Assembly: GCF_019219825.1 (NCBI RefSeq)
Contig: NZ_JAHUXH010000006.1
Location: 124,001-188,000 of the forward strand
Source: Streptomyces sp. TRM70350
Lineage (GTDB): Bacteria; Actinomycetota; Actinomycetes; Streptomycetales; Streptomycetaceae
DNA: 64,000 bases
Direction: 5' to 3'
The notes below the pieces were generated by a model that did not search any database, was not told where the DNA came from, and was given only the letters and a program-made list of their open reading frames with translations. The position numbers and the translations under genes were made by a program. The number at the start of each line of letters is the position of its first letter. Position 1 is the stretch's first letter. Positions 26,623 to 35,682 of this stretch are shown here, piece by piece.

Positions 26623-26922
26623 ATGGACCGCCTCGCCCGGTTCGCCATGACCAAGGCGGGGCTCGCCGAGGCGATCCGGCAGGCCACCGGCGGGCCGGGG
26701 GCGCAGAAGCCCGGACACACCCCGCTGATCTCCGCCGCCGAACTCCTGCTGCGCGCGAACGAGGAGGCCGGCACCATCCGTCCCGGCGTGACCGCGGAGG
26801 ACTTCGTCCTCGCCATCTCCGGCCTCTGCCAGATCAATCCAGACAGCGACTGGCAACCGCGGGCGGCCCGGTTGCTGGATCTTGTGATGGACGGACTGCG
26901 GGTGGGCGCTCCGGGCCGGTGA
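26623..26922 (+). pseudogene. TetR-family regulator, C-terminal fragment
   Basis: The 99-codon frame encodes the end of a TetR ligand-binding domain: DRLARFAMTKAGLAEAIRQA, LLLRANEEAGTIRPGVTAED and FVLAISGLCQINPDS. No helix-turn-helix precedes it. Its 5' side joins directly to the minus-strand dehydrogenase remnant, so one deletion probably removed the start of both genes. The stop at 26920-26922 is normal. Confidence 0.7.
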
Positions 26923-27147
26923 GGCACGCCTTCGCACGGGGCACCGCGTTCCACGGAAGTCAATAGTCGTTCTGTGCAGGCCCCATCAACTGCCGTTCAG
27001 CGATGCTTCTTTGTGCTCCCGTGCGCCCCCGGGGAGAGAGGATGCGAGGGGCCGACCACAGGTTGAACTGGGCAGAACAATGACTCAAGCGCACGGCCCG
27101 TGAGCAGTCACCGAGTTTCCATGTTCCGCTGAGGCAAGGGGTATTCG

Positions 27148-28560
27148 ATGAATGGTGCTGTGACCGAACCGACGCGAGTATCGACTGTGGGTACTGCGCC
27201 GGGCATATTCCCGCCCATCAGCCATGCTATCGCCTTGTTCCGGCGCCCGCTGGACTTTCTGAATTCCCTCCCCGCAGAAGGAGACCTGGTCGAGTTACGC
27301 CTGGGCCCGCGGCGTGCCTGGATGATCTGCGATCCGCGGCTGGTCCATCAGATGCTCAGGGACCCGCACACCTTCGACAAGGGCGGCACGCAGTACGACC
27401 GGCTCGGCGCGCTGATGGGCAACGGCATCGTCACCTGCCCGCAGTCCGAGCACCGCCGCCAACGCGTGCTCCTGCAACCCGGCTTCCACCCGTCCCGCCT
27501 CGCCGCGTACACCGAGCTGATGGCCGCGGAGGCCGAGGCGCTGTGCCGTGGGTGGCGGGCGGGCGAGAAGGTCGACGTCACCGGGGCGATGATGGCGCTG
27601 ACGACGCGGGTGACCAGCCGGGTGCTGTTCTCCGGCTCGCTGGACGCCGAGCGGGCGGCCCTCGTGCGGGAGAGCCTCGCCGCGGTCGTGCGGGGCCTGT
27701 TCGTCCGTACGGTCGTGCCGGTCGACGCCGTCTTCCGCATACCCACGCCCGCGAACCGGCGGTATCAGGGGGCGCTTCGCCGTCTGCACGCGCTGATCGA
27801 CGCGATCATCGCGGAGCGCCGGGAAGCTCCTGCGCGCGAGGATCTCCTGGGCACCCTGCTCGCGGCGCGCGACGGAGAGGGCGCCGGGGGCGGTGCGGCG
27901 GAGGGCGACGCGGACGGCGGCGCCGGGAAACCGCGAGGGATCACCGACCGGGAGATCCACGACCAGCTCATCACGCTCCTGCTCACCGGCGTGGAGACCA
28001 CGGCGATGTGCCTTGCCTCGGCGTTCAGCCTGCTGGCGGTGCACCCGGAGGCGGAGCGGGCACTGCACCGTGAGGTCGATGCGGTACTCCCCGACGGCCG
28101 CGCGCCGGGCCAGGAGGAGCTGGAGCGTCTGGAGTACACCCGGTGCGTGGTCACCGAGACGCTGCGCGTGCGTCCGCCCGGCTGGCTGTTCACCCGGGTC
28201 ACCACCCGGGAGACGGAGCTCGGCGGGCATCGGCTGCCGCAGGGGGCGATGATCCTGTACAGCCCCTATCTCCTGCACCACGACCCCGCGTCTTTCCCCG
28301 AGCCCGAGCGTTTTCTTCCGGAACGCTGGCTTCCGGAAGGGGAGACGGCCGTACGGAAGGGCGCGATGCTGCCTTTCGCCGCGGGGAACCGCAAATGCAT
28401 CGGCGACAGGTTCGCCATGGCGGAGGCGATGGTGGGGGTCGCGACGGTTGCCGCTCACTGGCGTCTGCGGCCGGTGTCGGGGCATGACGGAAAGCTGCGT
28501 CCGGCGGCGACCTTGGGGCCGAGGGCGCTGGTGATGATCTGCGAGCCGCGTCAGCCATGA
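27148..28560 (+). CDS. Cytochrome P450 paired with a terpene cyclase
   Basis: This 470-aa P450 has all core motifs: the I-helix oxygen-activation site LLLTGVETTA (Thr near residue 280), ExxR at Glu337-Arg340 (ETLRVRPP), and the haem loop FAAGNRKCIG with Cys417. The N-terminal FLNSLPAEGDLVELRLGP and FDKGG resemble the terpene-oxidising P450s of Streptomyces. It is followed after 28 bp by a class I terpene cyclase gene, so it probably oxidises that product. A Gly/Ala-rich loop near residues 250-265 is an insertion. Codon 50 is TTA (27295-27297), the leucine codon read by the bldA tRNA, which suggests developmental control. Redox partners are not adjacent. Confidence 0.93.
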   Translation: MNGAVTEPTRVSTVGTAPGIFPPISHAIALFRRPLDFLNSLPAEGDLVELRLGPRRAWMICDPRLVHQMLRDPHTFDKGGTQYDRLGALMGNGIVTCPQSEHRRQRVLLQPGFHPSRLAAYTELMAAEAEALCRGWRAGEKVDVTGAMMALTTRVTSRVLFSGSLDAERAALVRESLAAVVRGLFVRTVVPVDAVFRIPTPANRRYQGALRRLHALIDAIIAERREAPAREDLLGTLLAARDGEGAGGGAAEGDADGGAGKPRGITDREIHDQLITLLLTGVETTAMCLASAFSLLAVHPEAERALHREVDAVLPDGRAPGQEELERLEYTRCVVTETLRVRPPGWLFTRVTTRETELGGHRLPQGAMILYSPYLLHHDPASFPEPERFLPERWLPEGETAVRKGAMLPFAAGNRKCIGDRFAMAEAMVGVATVAAHWRLRPVSGHDGKLRPAATLGPRALVMICEPRQP

Positions 28561-28588
28561 CAGCTTCTCCGAACGGCAGGTGACAACG

Positions 28589-29596
28589 ATGCCCACGGTG
28601 CATCAGGACATCCCGATCGCATCGCACAGCAGACTGCCCGGAGGCACTCTCAAGGAACTCATAGACGCCTCCCTCTACATGCCCTTCCCGTTTCTGAGCA
28701 ATCCGCATGAGTCCGAGGTGGCGGCAGGAGTCGACGCGTGGTTGCGCACATGGGGACTGACCGACGACCCGGCCGTGGCGGACATGATTGTCCGCACTCG
28801 GCCCGCGCAGCTCGCGTCCTACAACAGCCCGGCGGTGGACCGGGACATTCTCCAGATCGTGGCGAACCAGATCGCCTATCAATTCATTTTCGACGACCGC
28901 GCCGAAGACGTCGGTCGCCGGTGGCCGGGCCGGCTGCTGCCCATGGTGTGCGAGAGCATCGGAATTCTGCGCGACGGCCGACCGCCCAGCACTCCCCTCG
29001 GCTCCGCGCTGACCGACCTCCGCCATCAGGTCCAGGAGCGGTGCACGCCCGCGCAGGCTGCGCGATGGAGCTGGCTGAGCCGCGAGTACGTACACGGTCT
29101 GCTGTACGAATCGGTGGCCCAGACGGACTCAGTCCCCATATCGACCGGAGTATGCACGACCATACGTTCGCTCACCGCGGGCGTCGAACCCTTCTACCCG
29201 CTCTACGAGGCCGCGCAGGCCCACGAGCTGACGACGGAGGAGTTCCACCACCCCGTCATGGAGCGTCTGAGGCGGCTGTCGGTCGACGCGGCCGTGTGGA
29301 CGGCCGACCTCTTCTCCGCGGTGAAGGAACAACGGGCGGGCGGAGTGATCAATCTGGCCCTGGCCCACCAGCGCGCGCAGCAGTGCTCCCTGCCGGTGGC
29401 GGTGAGGCTGGCCATCCGGCAGATCAACGACACGATCCGCGAGTTCGAGAAGCTCTACGAGGAGATCGAACCGGAGTTGAGCCCCGCCGGCGTCGGCTAT
29501 GTGGAGGGCATGGTCGGCTGGATCCGCGGCTGCTACTACTGGTCCCGCATCGTCCCGCGCTACGCGGACGCAACCGTGGCGCCCGTCCGTCCGTGA
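28589..29596 (+). CDS. Class I terpene cyclase with altered NSE motif
   Basis: This 335-aa protein has the bacterial sesquiterpene-synthase layout. The acidic metal motif is FDDRAED (Asp102, Asp103, Glu106, Asp107). The second motif, normally NDxxSxxKE, reads ADLFSAVKE: Ala239 replaces the Asn that binds magnesium, while Asp240, Ser243 and Glu247 remain. The C-terminal Arg-Tyr pair in SRIVPRY is present. The ATG at 28589 has AGGTG six bases upstream; a GTG at 28580 is also in frame. The gene follows the P450 and precedes a LAL regulator, a plausible three-gene terpene locus. Either activity is retained by local compensation or the enzyme is impaired. The product cannot be predicted. Confidence 0.88.
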   Translation: MPTVHQDIPIASHSRLPGGTLKELIDASLYMPFPFLSNPHESEVAAGVDAWLRTWGLTDDPAVADMIVRTRPAQLASYNSPAVDRDILQIVANQIAYQFIFDDRAEDVGRRWPGRLLPMVCESIGILRDGRPPSTPLGSALTDLRHQVQERCTPAQAARWSWLSREYVHGLLYESVAQTDSVPISTGVCTTIRSLTAGVEPFYPLYEAAQAHELTTEEFHHPVMERLRRLSVDAAVWTADLFSAVKEQRAGGVINLALAHQRAQQCSLPVAVRLAIRQINDTIREFEKLYEEIEPELSPAGVGYVEGMVGWIRGCYYWSRIVPRYADATVAPVRP

Positions 29597-29775
29597 CCCG
29601 AGCGCATGACGCGGCGACCGAAGAGCCGTACCCGAAGAACAGACAATCAAACCACGCCGTCGGATGATTCATCCTTCCCTGTCATCCTCATTCCTCAATT
29701 CGGCCACGGAGCGTCCACCGGGGCGTACTCTCGGCGCTGTCCTCCGAGGATCAATGACAGGAAGCGGTAGCGCAC

Positions 29776-32685
29776 ATGGCGCAAATGTCGCGACAACCGA
29801 TCACGGAGCCCCGGTCGTTGTTCGAACGCGACCGGGAACTTCAGGGGCTTGAGGCCGCGTTGTCGGACCTCCGTGGCGCCGCCGACGGTACGCCACGCGC
29901 CGGGCAGGGCCGGCTGCTCGCCTTCACCGGCTCGGCGGGCATGGGCAAGACGAGGCTCCTCGCGGAGGCACGCGCCCGGGCCGTCGCACAAGGGTTCACC
30001 GTTCTCTCGGGCCGAGGCGGCGAGAACGAACAGGAGCTGGCGTTCCACGTGGTGCGCCAGCTCGTTCAACCAGCCCTGGCTGCCATGGAACAGCAGCAAC
30101 TGCGTACGTTTCTCGGAAGCTGGTACGACATCGTCGCCGTGGCGCTGGGGCTGGAGGCGACGGACACCGGCCAGATGCCGGACCCGACCGGAGTGCGTGA
30201 CGGGCTCGACTGGGTCATGACGCGCCTGACGGTGATGAAGGCGCCCGTGGTTCTGCTCCTGGACGACCTGCACTGGGCCGACGTCGAGTCCCTCGGCTGG
30301 CTCACCTCCTTCGCGGCGCGGGCCGAAGGCCTTCCCCTGCTCATCGTCGTCGCCTACCGGCCGAACGAACTGCCGCCCGAAGCCGCCTCCTTCCGTGCGC
30401 TCGTGACCGGTCAGGGGACTCGCCCCTATTCCCTGGCACCGCTCACCTGCGACGCCGTGGCGCGGATCGTCCGCAAGGAAGTGGGAGAGGCGGCCGACGA
30501 CGAGTTCTGCAAGGAATGCTGGGAAGTCACCGGCGGAAGTCCGTTCGAGGCCGTCGAACTCGCCATCAGGCTCGGCGAACGCAAGGTCAAGGGCGCACCG
30601 GACGAGCTGGCGGCCATGCGAGACCTCGCGGCGGCGGTCAAGGGGCCGGGCCTCATCGAGTGCCTCGGACGGCTCAGCACCGGCACCATCCACTTCGCCG
30701 AGGCCGGAGCCGTGCTGGGTGCCCCGTTCCGACCCGACATCGCCGCCACCATCGCGTGCATCGGCAGTGAGCAGGCCGCCGAGGCGACCGAGCAGTTGCG
30801 CGCGGCCCGCATCCTGGCCGAGGGCCACGGGCCGGGGGGCGGTCTGGAATTCGTACACCCGCTGATCGCCACCACGATCTACCGCTCGATCCGCACGCCC
30901 TTCCGGGTCGGCATGCACAACGCGGCCGCCGTGGCCGTCCGTGCGGCGGGACTCGGCCCGACCGCCGCAGCACGGCACCTGCTGGAGGTGCCCTGCGACG
31001 GCAACGCCGAGGCGGTTGCCTGCCTCTGGGACGCCGCCCGCGAATACCTTCGCGCCGGTGCCCCGGAAGCCGCCCGCCGACTGCTCACCCGAGCCCTGCA
31101 GGAGCCGCCGCTTCCGGAAGATCGCGCCGCGCTCCTCCATGATCTCGCCTGCTCCACCTTCCTGATCGAGCCCACGGCCACGGTCAGGCATCTTCGGGAG
31201 GCGCTCACCGAGCCGGACATCGACCCCGACCTGCGTGCCTCCATCGTCTACCGGCTGACCCAGGCGCTGGCCCACACGGACCAGATGGCGGAGGCCGCGG
31301 CCGTGGCCGAACTGGAAGCGCGCCAGGCCACCAACGCGCGGGTCAAGCTGCGCATGCAGGCCGATCACTTCGTCTGGAGCATGTTCCGTGCCGACGAGCC
31401 CGACTCACCCGCCCGTTCCCGCAAGCTGACCCGGCTCGCCGAGCGACTGACCGGCCGGGGCCTGGAGGAGCGTTACATCCTGGGTCTTCGGGGCTGGGAC
31501 GCCCTGGTCCGCGGGGAGCCACGGCACACCGCCCTCACCTGCGCCGAGGTGGCCCTGCGCGACGGCATGAGCTGGACCGAGGAGAACCGGGGCTTCGAGG
31601 TTCCCGTCTCCGTCGCCCTGGTCTTCATGTACGGCGACCAGCCGGGCCGCGCCGAAGAGCTGTTCACCAAGGGCATGGCCGAGTGCGAGCGCAAGGGCTG
31701 GCGCGGCTCGCACCTGGCCGTCGGCCAGACCCTCTTCGGCTACATCCGCTACCGCCGGGGACTGCTGACCGAGGCGGAGCACTGGGCATGGGAGGGTCTG
31801 CGCACCGCCGAGCGGGTGGAGGGCGCCGTACCCGCCCAGTGGTTCGCCATCGGCATCCTCATCCAGACCCTCCTCGCCCGCGGCCGCACCGCCGACGCCC
31901 GCAAGCTCGCCGACTCGTACCACTACGGCGACGTCGTCCCGAACGCCGTCATCTACCCGGACCCTCGCACGGTCTACTCCGAACTGCTCCTCGCCGAGGG
32001 CCGGCACGCCGAGGCGCGGCGTCTGCTGACCGCCGTGGGGGACCGGCTGGAGGCGCGGGCCTGGCGCAACCCCGCCTGGTGCCCGTGGCAGCTGAACCTG
32101 GCGTACGCCCTCGCGCCGACCGCGCCCGACCGTGCGGTCCGGCTCGCGCGGGACGCCGTCAAGCGGGCCCGCGACTTCGGCGCGGCCTCCGCGATCGGCC
32201 AGGCGCTGCACACCGAGGCCGAGGTGACCGGCGGGACGGCCGCACTGGACCTGTACGACGAGGCCGTGACCGAACTGCAGCGGTCGCCCGCGGCCTACGA
32301 ACTGGCCCGTGCGCTCGTCGGTCACGGCGCCGCGCTGTCCCGCAACGGCCGGGTCCCGGAGGCCGCGGACCGGCTCTACCAGGGCCTGGAAGGCGCCGTG
32401 CACTGCGGTGCGGAGGCCCTGGCGGCGCGGGCCCGGGACGAGCTCTCAGCCGCCGGCCTCCGCCCCCTGCCCCTGCGCTACGCCCAGACGGACACCCTCA
32501 CGGCCCAGGAACGCCGAGCCGCCGAGCTGACCGCGCTGGGCAAGCCGGTGGCGGTCGTGGCGAAGGAACTGCGGCTCACCGAGCAGGGGGTGCGGCGGTT
32601 GCTGTCCCTGGTGTATCGCAAGGTGGGTACGGATGCGGCAGGGCTGGCGCGGGCGTTGGAGACGTTTCCGCGGCCTCGGCCGTGA
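29776..32685 (+). CDS. LAL-type (large ATP-binding LuxR-like) regulator
   Basis: This 969-aa protein begins with an AAA/STAND ATPase module: Walker A GSAGMGKT near residue 52 and Walker B VVLLLDDLHWAD near 160. A long helical TPR-like middle follows, and a LuxR-type helix-turn-helix lies in the last ~65 residues (LTAQERRAAELTALGKPVAV and RLTEQGVRRLLSLVYRKVG). The recognition helix departs from the usual SxxTVxxHLxxxYxKLG pattern at several places. LAL proteins are commonly pathway-specific activators in Streptomyces, and the position 179 bp after the terpene cyclase gene makes it the likely activator of that locus. ATG 29776 has no strong ribosome-binding site. Confidence 0.88.
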   Translation: MAQMSRQPITEPRSLFERDRELQGLEAALSDLRGAADGTPRAGQGRLLAFTGSAGMGKTRLLAEARARAVAQGFTVLSGRGGENEQELAFHVVRQLVQPALAAMEQQQLRTFLGSWYDIVAVALGLEATDTGQMPDPTGVRDGLDWVMTRLTVMKAPVVLLLDDLHWADVESLGWLTSFAARAEGLPLLIVVAYRPNELPPEAASFRALVTGQGTRPYSLAPLTCDAVARIVRKEVGEAADDEFCKECWEVTGGSPFEAVELAIRLGERKVKGAPDELAAMRDLAAAVKGPGLIECLGRLSTGTIHFAEAGAVLGAPFRPDIAATIACIGSEQAAEATEQLRAARILAEGHGPGGGLEFVHPLIATTIYRSIRTPFRVGMHNAAAVAVRAAGLGPTAAARHLLEVPCDGNAEAVACLWDAAREYLRAGAPEAARRLLTRALQEPPLPEDRAALLHDLACSTFLIEPTATVRHLREALTEPDIDPDLRASIVYRLTQALAHTDQMAEAAAVAELEARQATNARVKLRMQADHFVWSMFRADEPDSPARSRKLTRLAERLTGRGLEERYILGLRGWDALVRGEPRHTALTCAEVALRDGMSWTEENRGFEVPVSVALVFMYGDQPGRAEELFTKGMAECERKGWRGSHLAVGQTLFGYIRYRRGLLTEAEHWAWEGLRTAERVEGAVPAQWFAIGILIQTLLARGRTADARKLADSYHYGDVVPNAVIYPDPRTVYSELLLAEGRHAEARRLLTAVGDRLEARAWRNPAWCPWQLNLAYALAPTAPDRAVRLARDAVKRARDFGAASAIGQALHTEAEVTGGTAALDLYDEAVTELQRSPAAYELARALVGHGAALSRNGRVPEAADRLYQGLEGAVHCGAEALAARARDELSAAGLRPLPLRYAQTDTLTAQERRAAELTALGKPVAVVAKELRLTEQGVRRLLSLVYRKVGTDAAGLARALETFPRPRP

Positions 32686-32716
32686 CCTCGGGGCCGCCGC
32701 CGATGGCCCGCGGCCC

Positions 32717-34153
32717 CTACGTACCGCGCGTACAGCGGCCCGTCGGGGCCGTCGCCGGTGGGCGGCACTGGAGGGCGAAGTCGGCCGGGCTGGTGCTCAG
32801 GTAGCGGCCCATGCAGGCGTTCGCCGTCGTATGCCCGCGCTCGGCGCAGAAGGCCAGTGCCGCGCGGCCGTCGGCGAACGGGCCCGGGGCGTAGATCACC
32901 CAGTAGCCCGGACGGAGCGAGGCGTAGTCGTCGCTGCGGACGAAGACGGCCTCGGGGACGGACTGGCGGATCCGGGCGAGGCGCCGGTCGCGGGCCGTGG
33001 TACCCGCGGAGAGTGGTTCGGAGTACAGCTGGGCGATCCATCGGCCGGCCCCGGGCGGGGCGGAGGGCGACTCGGACCCGCCCGGGGTGGGCGTCGCGCT
33101 GGGCGTGGGCGCCGAGGACGTGCTCGGCGCTGAGCTGCCCTCCGCTCCCACGGTCTGCTTGTCGTCGTTCTGCCCGTCGTCGGGGGTGAACAGGGTGAGG
33201 GCGACTGCGGTGATCGCGCCGGCGGCCAGCAGGGCGGTGACGGCGACGAGGAGCGGTCTACGGCCACGGGGTCGGCGCCCCGGACGCGGCGTGTCCACCT
33301 GCGTCGGTGTCGGCGTCACCGTCTGCGTCGGCCGGGCCCAGTGCGGTGTGGTGCCGGACGCGGCCTGCGCCAGCAGCGCGTCCAGTTGCTCGGCATCGGG
33401 GCGCGCCGCCGGGTCGCGTACGAGGAGAGACTGAAGGACGGAGGCGAGTGGGCCCGATCGGGCGGGCGGGGGCACCGGGTCGTCGAGGACCGCGGCCAGC
33501 GTGGCGAGAGTCGTCTCGCGGCGCAGGGGGCTGACGCCTTCCACGCAGACGTACAGCACGACCCCGAGGGACCACAGGTCGGCGGCCGGGTCGTCGCCGT
33601 GGCCGCGCACGCGTTCGGGCGCCATGTACTCGGGCGAGCCGACGAGTTCACCGGTGACCGTCAGCGCGGTGGTGCCCTGGAGGGCGGCGATGCCGAAGTC
33701 GGTGAGGACGGCGGTGCCGTCGGGCCGGAGCAGCACGTTGGCGGGCTTGACGTCCCGGTGCTGGATACCGGCCGCGTGCGCGGCGCGCAGCCCGGAGAGC
33801 ACCTGGCGACCGATGCGCGCCGCCTCCACAGGGGTCAACGGGCCGTCGGCCAGGCGCTGTTGGAGCGAGACGCCCGGCACCAGCTCCATCACGATCCACG
33901 GATGGGGATCCGCCTCGATGAGCTGGTGGACCGTCACCACATACGGGTTGCTGAGCCGGGCCAGCGCCCTCGCCTCACGCATGACCCGTTCTCGTACGGC
34001 CTCGGAGGCCTCGGCATCCGGACGTACCGCCTTGAGGGCGACCTCACGGTGCAGAACCGTGTCCCGGGCCCGCCAGACCGTGCCCATTCCGCCGCTGCCC
34101 AGCCGCTCCAGCAACTCGAAGCGTCCGTCGACCATGTCCCCCGGTGCGTTCAC
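32717..34153 (-). CDS. Membrane-anchored Ser/Thr protein kinase (PknB-like)
   Basis: This 478-aa Hanks-type kinase has its catalytic domain at residues ~12-270: the glycine loop LGSGGMGTVW, Lys41 in VALKAV, QHRDVKPANVLL as catalytic loop, TDFGIAAL with the metal Asp, and SPEYMAPE. A Pro/Thr linker leads to one membrane span (LLVAVTALLAAGAITAVAL), then a Ser/Pro/Thr-rich extracellular stalk and a ~110-residue sensor domain with three cysteines. There are no PASTA repeats, so the signal differs from that of PknB. The start is uncertain: GTG 34153 with CTGGGG upstream is used, ATG 34135 is possible. Longer readings run into the palindromic element and are rejected. Confidence 0.88.
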   Translation of the reverse strand: MNAPGDMVDGRFELLERLGSGGMGTVWRARDTVLHREVALKAVRPDAEASEAVRERVMREARALARLSNPYVVTVHQLIEADPHPWIVMELVPGVSLQQRLADGPLTPVEAARIGRQVLSGLRAAHAAGIQHRDVKPANVLLRPDGTAVLTDFGIAALQGTTALTVTGELVGSPEYMAPERVRGHGDDPAADLWSLGVVLYVCVEGVSPLRRETTLATLAAVLDDPVPPPARSGPLASVLQSLLVRDPAARPDAEQLDALLAQAASGTTPHWARPTQTVTPTPTQVDTPRPGRRPRGRRPLLVAVTALLAAGAITAVALTLFTPDDGQNDDKQTVGAEGSSAPSTSSAPTPSATPTPGGSESPSAPPGAGRWIAQLYSEPLSAGTTARDRRLARIRQSVPEAVFVRSDDYASLRPGYWVIYAPGPFADGRAALAFCAERGHTTANACMGRYLSTSPADFALQCRPPATAPTGRCTRGT

Positions 34154-34166
34154 GTGCCCCAGGTTA

Positions 34167-34330
34167 AGGGGTCCTTGCACTACGAGCGTCCGATCAGGTC
34201 GCGTGGTCTGGTGCCGTGCATCGCAAGGCGCCGGAGCGCCCTGGTAGCGGAGCTACCTGGGCGGTTCGGCAACGCGGCGAGGTGCGGTGCCAGACCACGC
34301 GACCCGGGCGGGCATAGTGCAAGGACCCCT
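34167..34330. repeat. 164-bp imperfect palindrome with matching 16-bp ends
   Basis: The ends AGGGGTCCTTGCACTA (34167-34182) and TAGTGCAAGGACCCCT (34315-34330) are exact inverse complements. A second matched block, GGTCGCGTGGTCTGG (34198-34212) against its complement, lies further in, and the tip is TAGC-GGA-GCTA around 34250. The whole unit can fold into one long hairpin. It encodes nothing. It lies just upstream of the kinase start and resembles non-autonomous inverted-repeat elements. Confidence 0.75.
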
Positions 34331-34396
34331 AAGGCAGGGGGCCACGGCTCGGCGGGCGTGGGTGCGGCTCGCACGGATGCGTGAGGCGGAGTGAGT

Positions 34397-34640
34397 GGCT
34401 ACGGAGAGATCCACGGGATCCCGGCGTGACTTCCTGCGTCCGTCGGGATCGCGGGCGGCGCGGGGGTGCTCTACTCGGCGATGGGCGCACTGAACCTCGC
34501 GCCGGTGCCGGAACGTGCGGGCCGACGAGTACCGGGCCCGGGGCACGAGCGTTCACACTCAGCGGGGGCAGCGCCAGGAAGATCCTGGCGCCCGGTGGCG
34601 GCATCGCTGGCCTGGCCACCGTTGTACGAACGCGACAAGT
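34397..34640 (+). pseudogene. N-terminal fragment of an exported flavin amine oxidase
   Basis: Pieces in different frames together give a Tat-type start (RDFLRPSG, then VLYSAMGALNLAPVPERA) and the FAD-binding loop LSGGSARKIL with GGGIAGLATV. The similarity ends abruptly near 34640, before the substrate domain. At least two frameshifts are needed to join the parts. It is a decayed and truncated gene. Confidence 0.65.
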
Positions 34641-34689
34641 ACACGTACGGGGGCCCGCCCGGCTGCCCCAGTCGCACGTCACGCTCGTA

Positions 34690-34905
34690 CTTCAGGCTGA
34701 CCTCGCCGACCTGGCCATGATGGAAGGTCGGTGCCATGGCCGATGATCAGCGCCGGGGCGTCGGTCAGTGCGTTCAGCAGCTGTCGAAGAGCGGGCCTTA
34801 TCCGCTGACGCGGATCGGATCTCCAGGCGCCCGTAGTAGTCCGCGCTGATCCCCCCAGCCCAGCCTGGTCGTCGGCGTAGGCTCGGTCGCCTTGCGTGTG
34901 CGTCA
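34690..34905 (-). pseudogene. Possible remnant of an XRE/MmyB-type regulator
   Basis: Minus-strand segments read ISADYYGRLE in one frame and PALRQLLNALTDAPALIIGH in another. These recall the YYxRLE turn after the recognition helix and the start of the ligand domain in MmyB-like XRE regulators. Both are short, out of frame with each other and surrounded by unrecognisable sequence, so the call is tentative. Confidence 0.35.
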
Positions 34906-35079
34906 TGGACAGCACTCCAGGACCTCGAAGACAGGCACAGAGCAAGTGCTTATACAGCCAGTCGTCTTGAACGCCAACCATGAGTGCCTCCGAGTGCGTG
35001 AGGTCTCGGTGCATGGGGGTGCCCGTGAGGAGCGGGCCAGCAGCGTGCAGTGCCGCGTACTCGTCAGTCGGCCTGCGAC

Positions 35080-35652
35080 TTACCGCAGCAGCACTCCGAA
35101 GACGGCCGTGAAGAACGCCTCGTACGGCCGCGCAGAGCGCTCGGCTCGGGCGCAGACCAGTGCCCCTTCCCACGCACTCAGCACAAACCGGGCCAAAGTG
35201 GACGCATCCAGGGTCTTCGCCACGTCGCCCGCTTGCTGGGCCTCGGCAATGGCGAAGGCGAGCGCATCGGTCCAGGCCTCGAAGCTGTCCCGCACGGTGG
35301 CGCGCACCGCGTCACTGTGATCGGCCACCTCGACGGCCAGGTCACCCACGAGGCAGCCCCGGGTGAAGTCGGCCCGAACGTTTTCGTCACGCAGGAACTC
35401 GAAGTGCTCGCGCAGCCGGGTCAGCGGCGCGACCGACGAGTCGCGCAGGCTCTCCAGCCGCCGAGTGGCGCCGTACCGTTCCAGGGCCACCACGGCCAGG
35501 GCTTCCTTGCTCTGGAAGTGGTTGTAGAAGGAGCCCTTCGGGGCGCCGGCGGCGTTGGTGATGTCCTTCACGCCCGTAGCCGCGTAACCGTGGGCGTGGA
35601 ACTGCTGGACCGCCGCGGCGACGAGGTTCTCACGCAGACTGGCTCTCGCCAC
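35080..35652 (-). CDS. TetR-family transcriptional repressor
   Basis: This 190-aa protein has a complete TetR helix-turn-helix (LVAAAVQQFHAHGYAATGVK, DITNAAGAPKGSFYNHFQSK) and an all-helical ligand domain of the LmrA/YxaF type (VRADFTRGCLVGDLAVEVAD, TLARFVLSAWEGALVCARAE). Regulators of this group often respond to quinones or other electrophiles. It is divergent from a conserved gene at 36020. A palindrome-like site, TAAGACGGTCAGTCGTA, lies 31 bp before its start and a related one sits in the target promoter. GGAGGAGGTCC precedes the ATG. A fragment of a close paralogue survives at 42290-42375. Confidence 0.88.
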   Translation of the reverse strand: MARASLRENLVAAAVQQFHAHGYAATGVKDITNAAGAPKGSFYNHFQSKEALAVVALERYGATRRLESLRDSSVAPLTRLREHFEFLRDENVRADFTRGCLVGDLAVEVADHSDAVRATVRDSFEAWTDALAFAIAEAQQAGDVAKTLDASTLARFVLSAWEGALVCARAERSARPYEAFFTAVFGVLLR

Positions 35653-35682
35653 GGCTGGACCTCCTCCTGCACAGGATGGCTG

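Noticed and set aside
34153..34180. Longer kinase reading from GTG 34180
   Set aside because: The added residues would be encoded by the end of the palindromic element; the conserved kinase domain begins after 34135.
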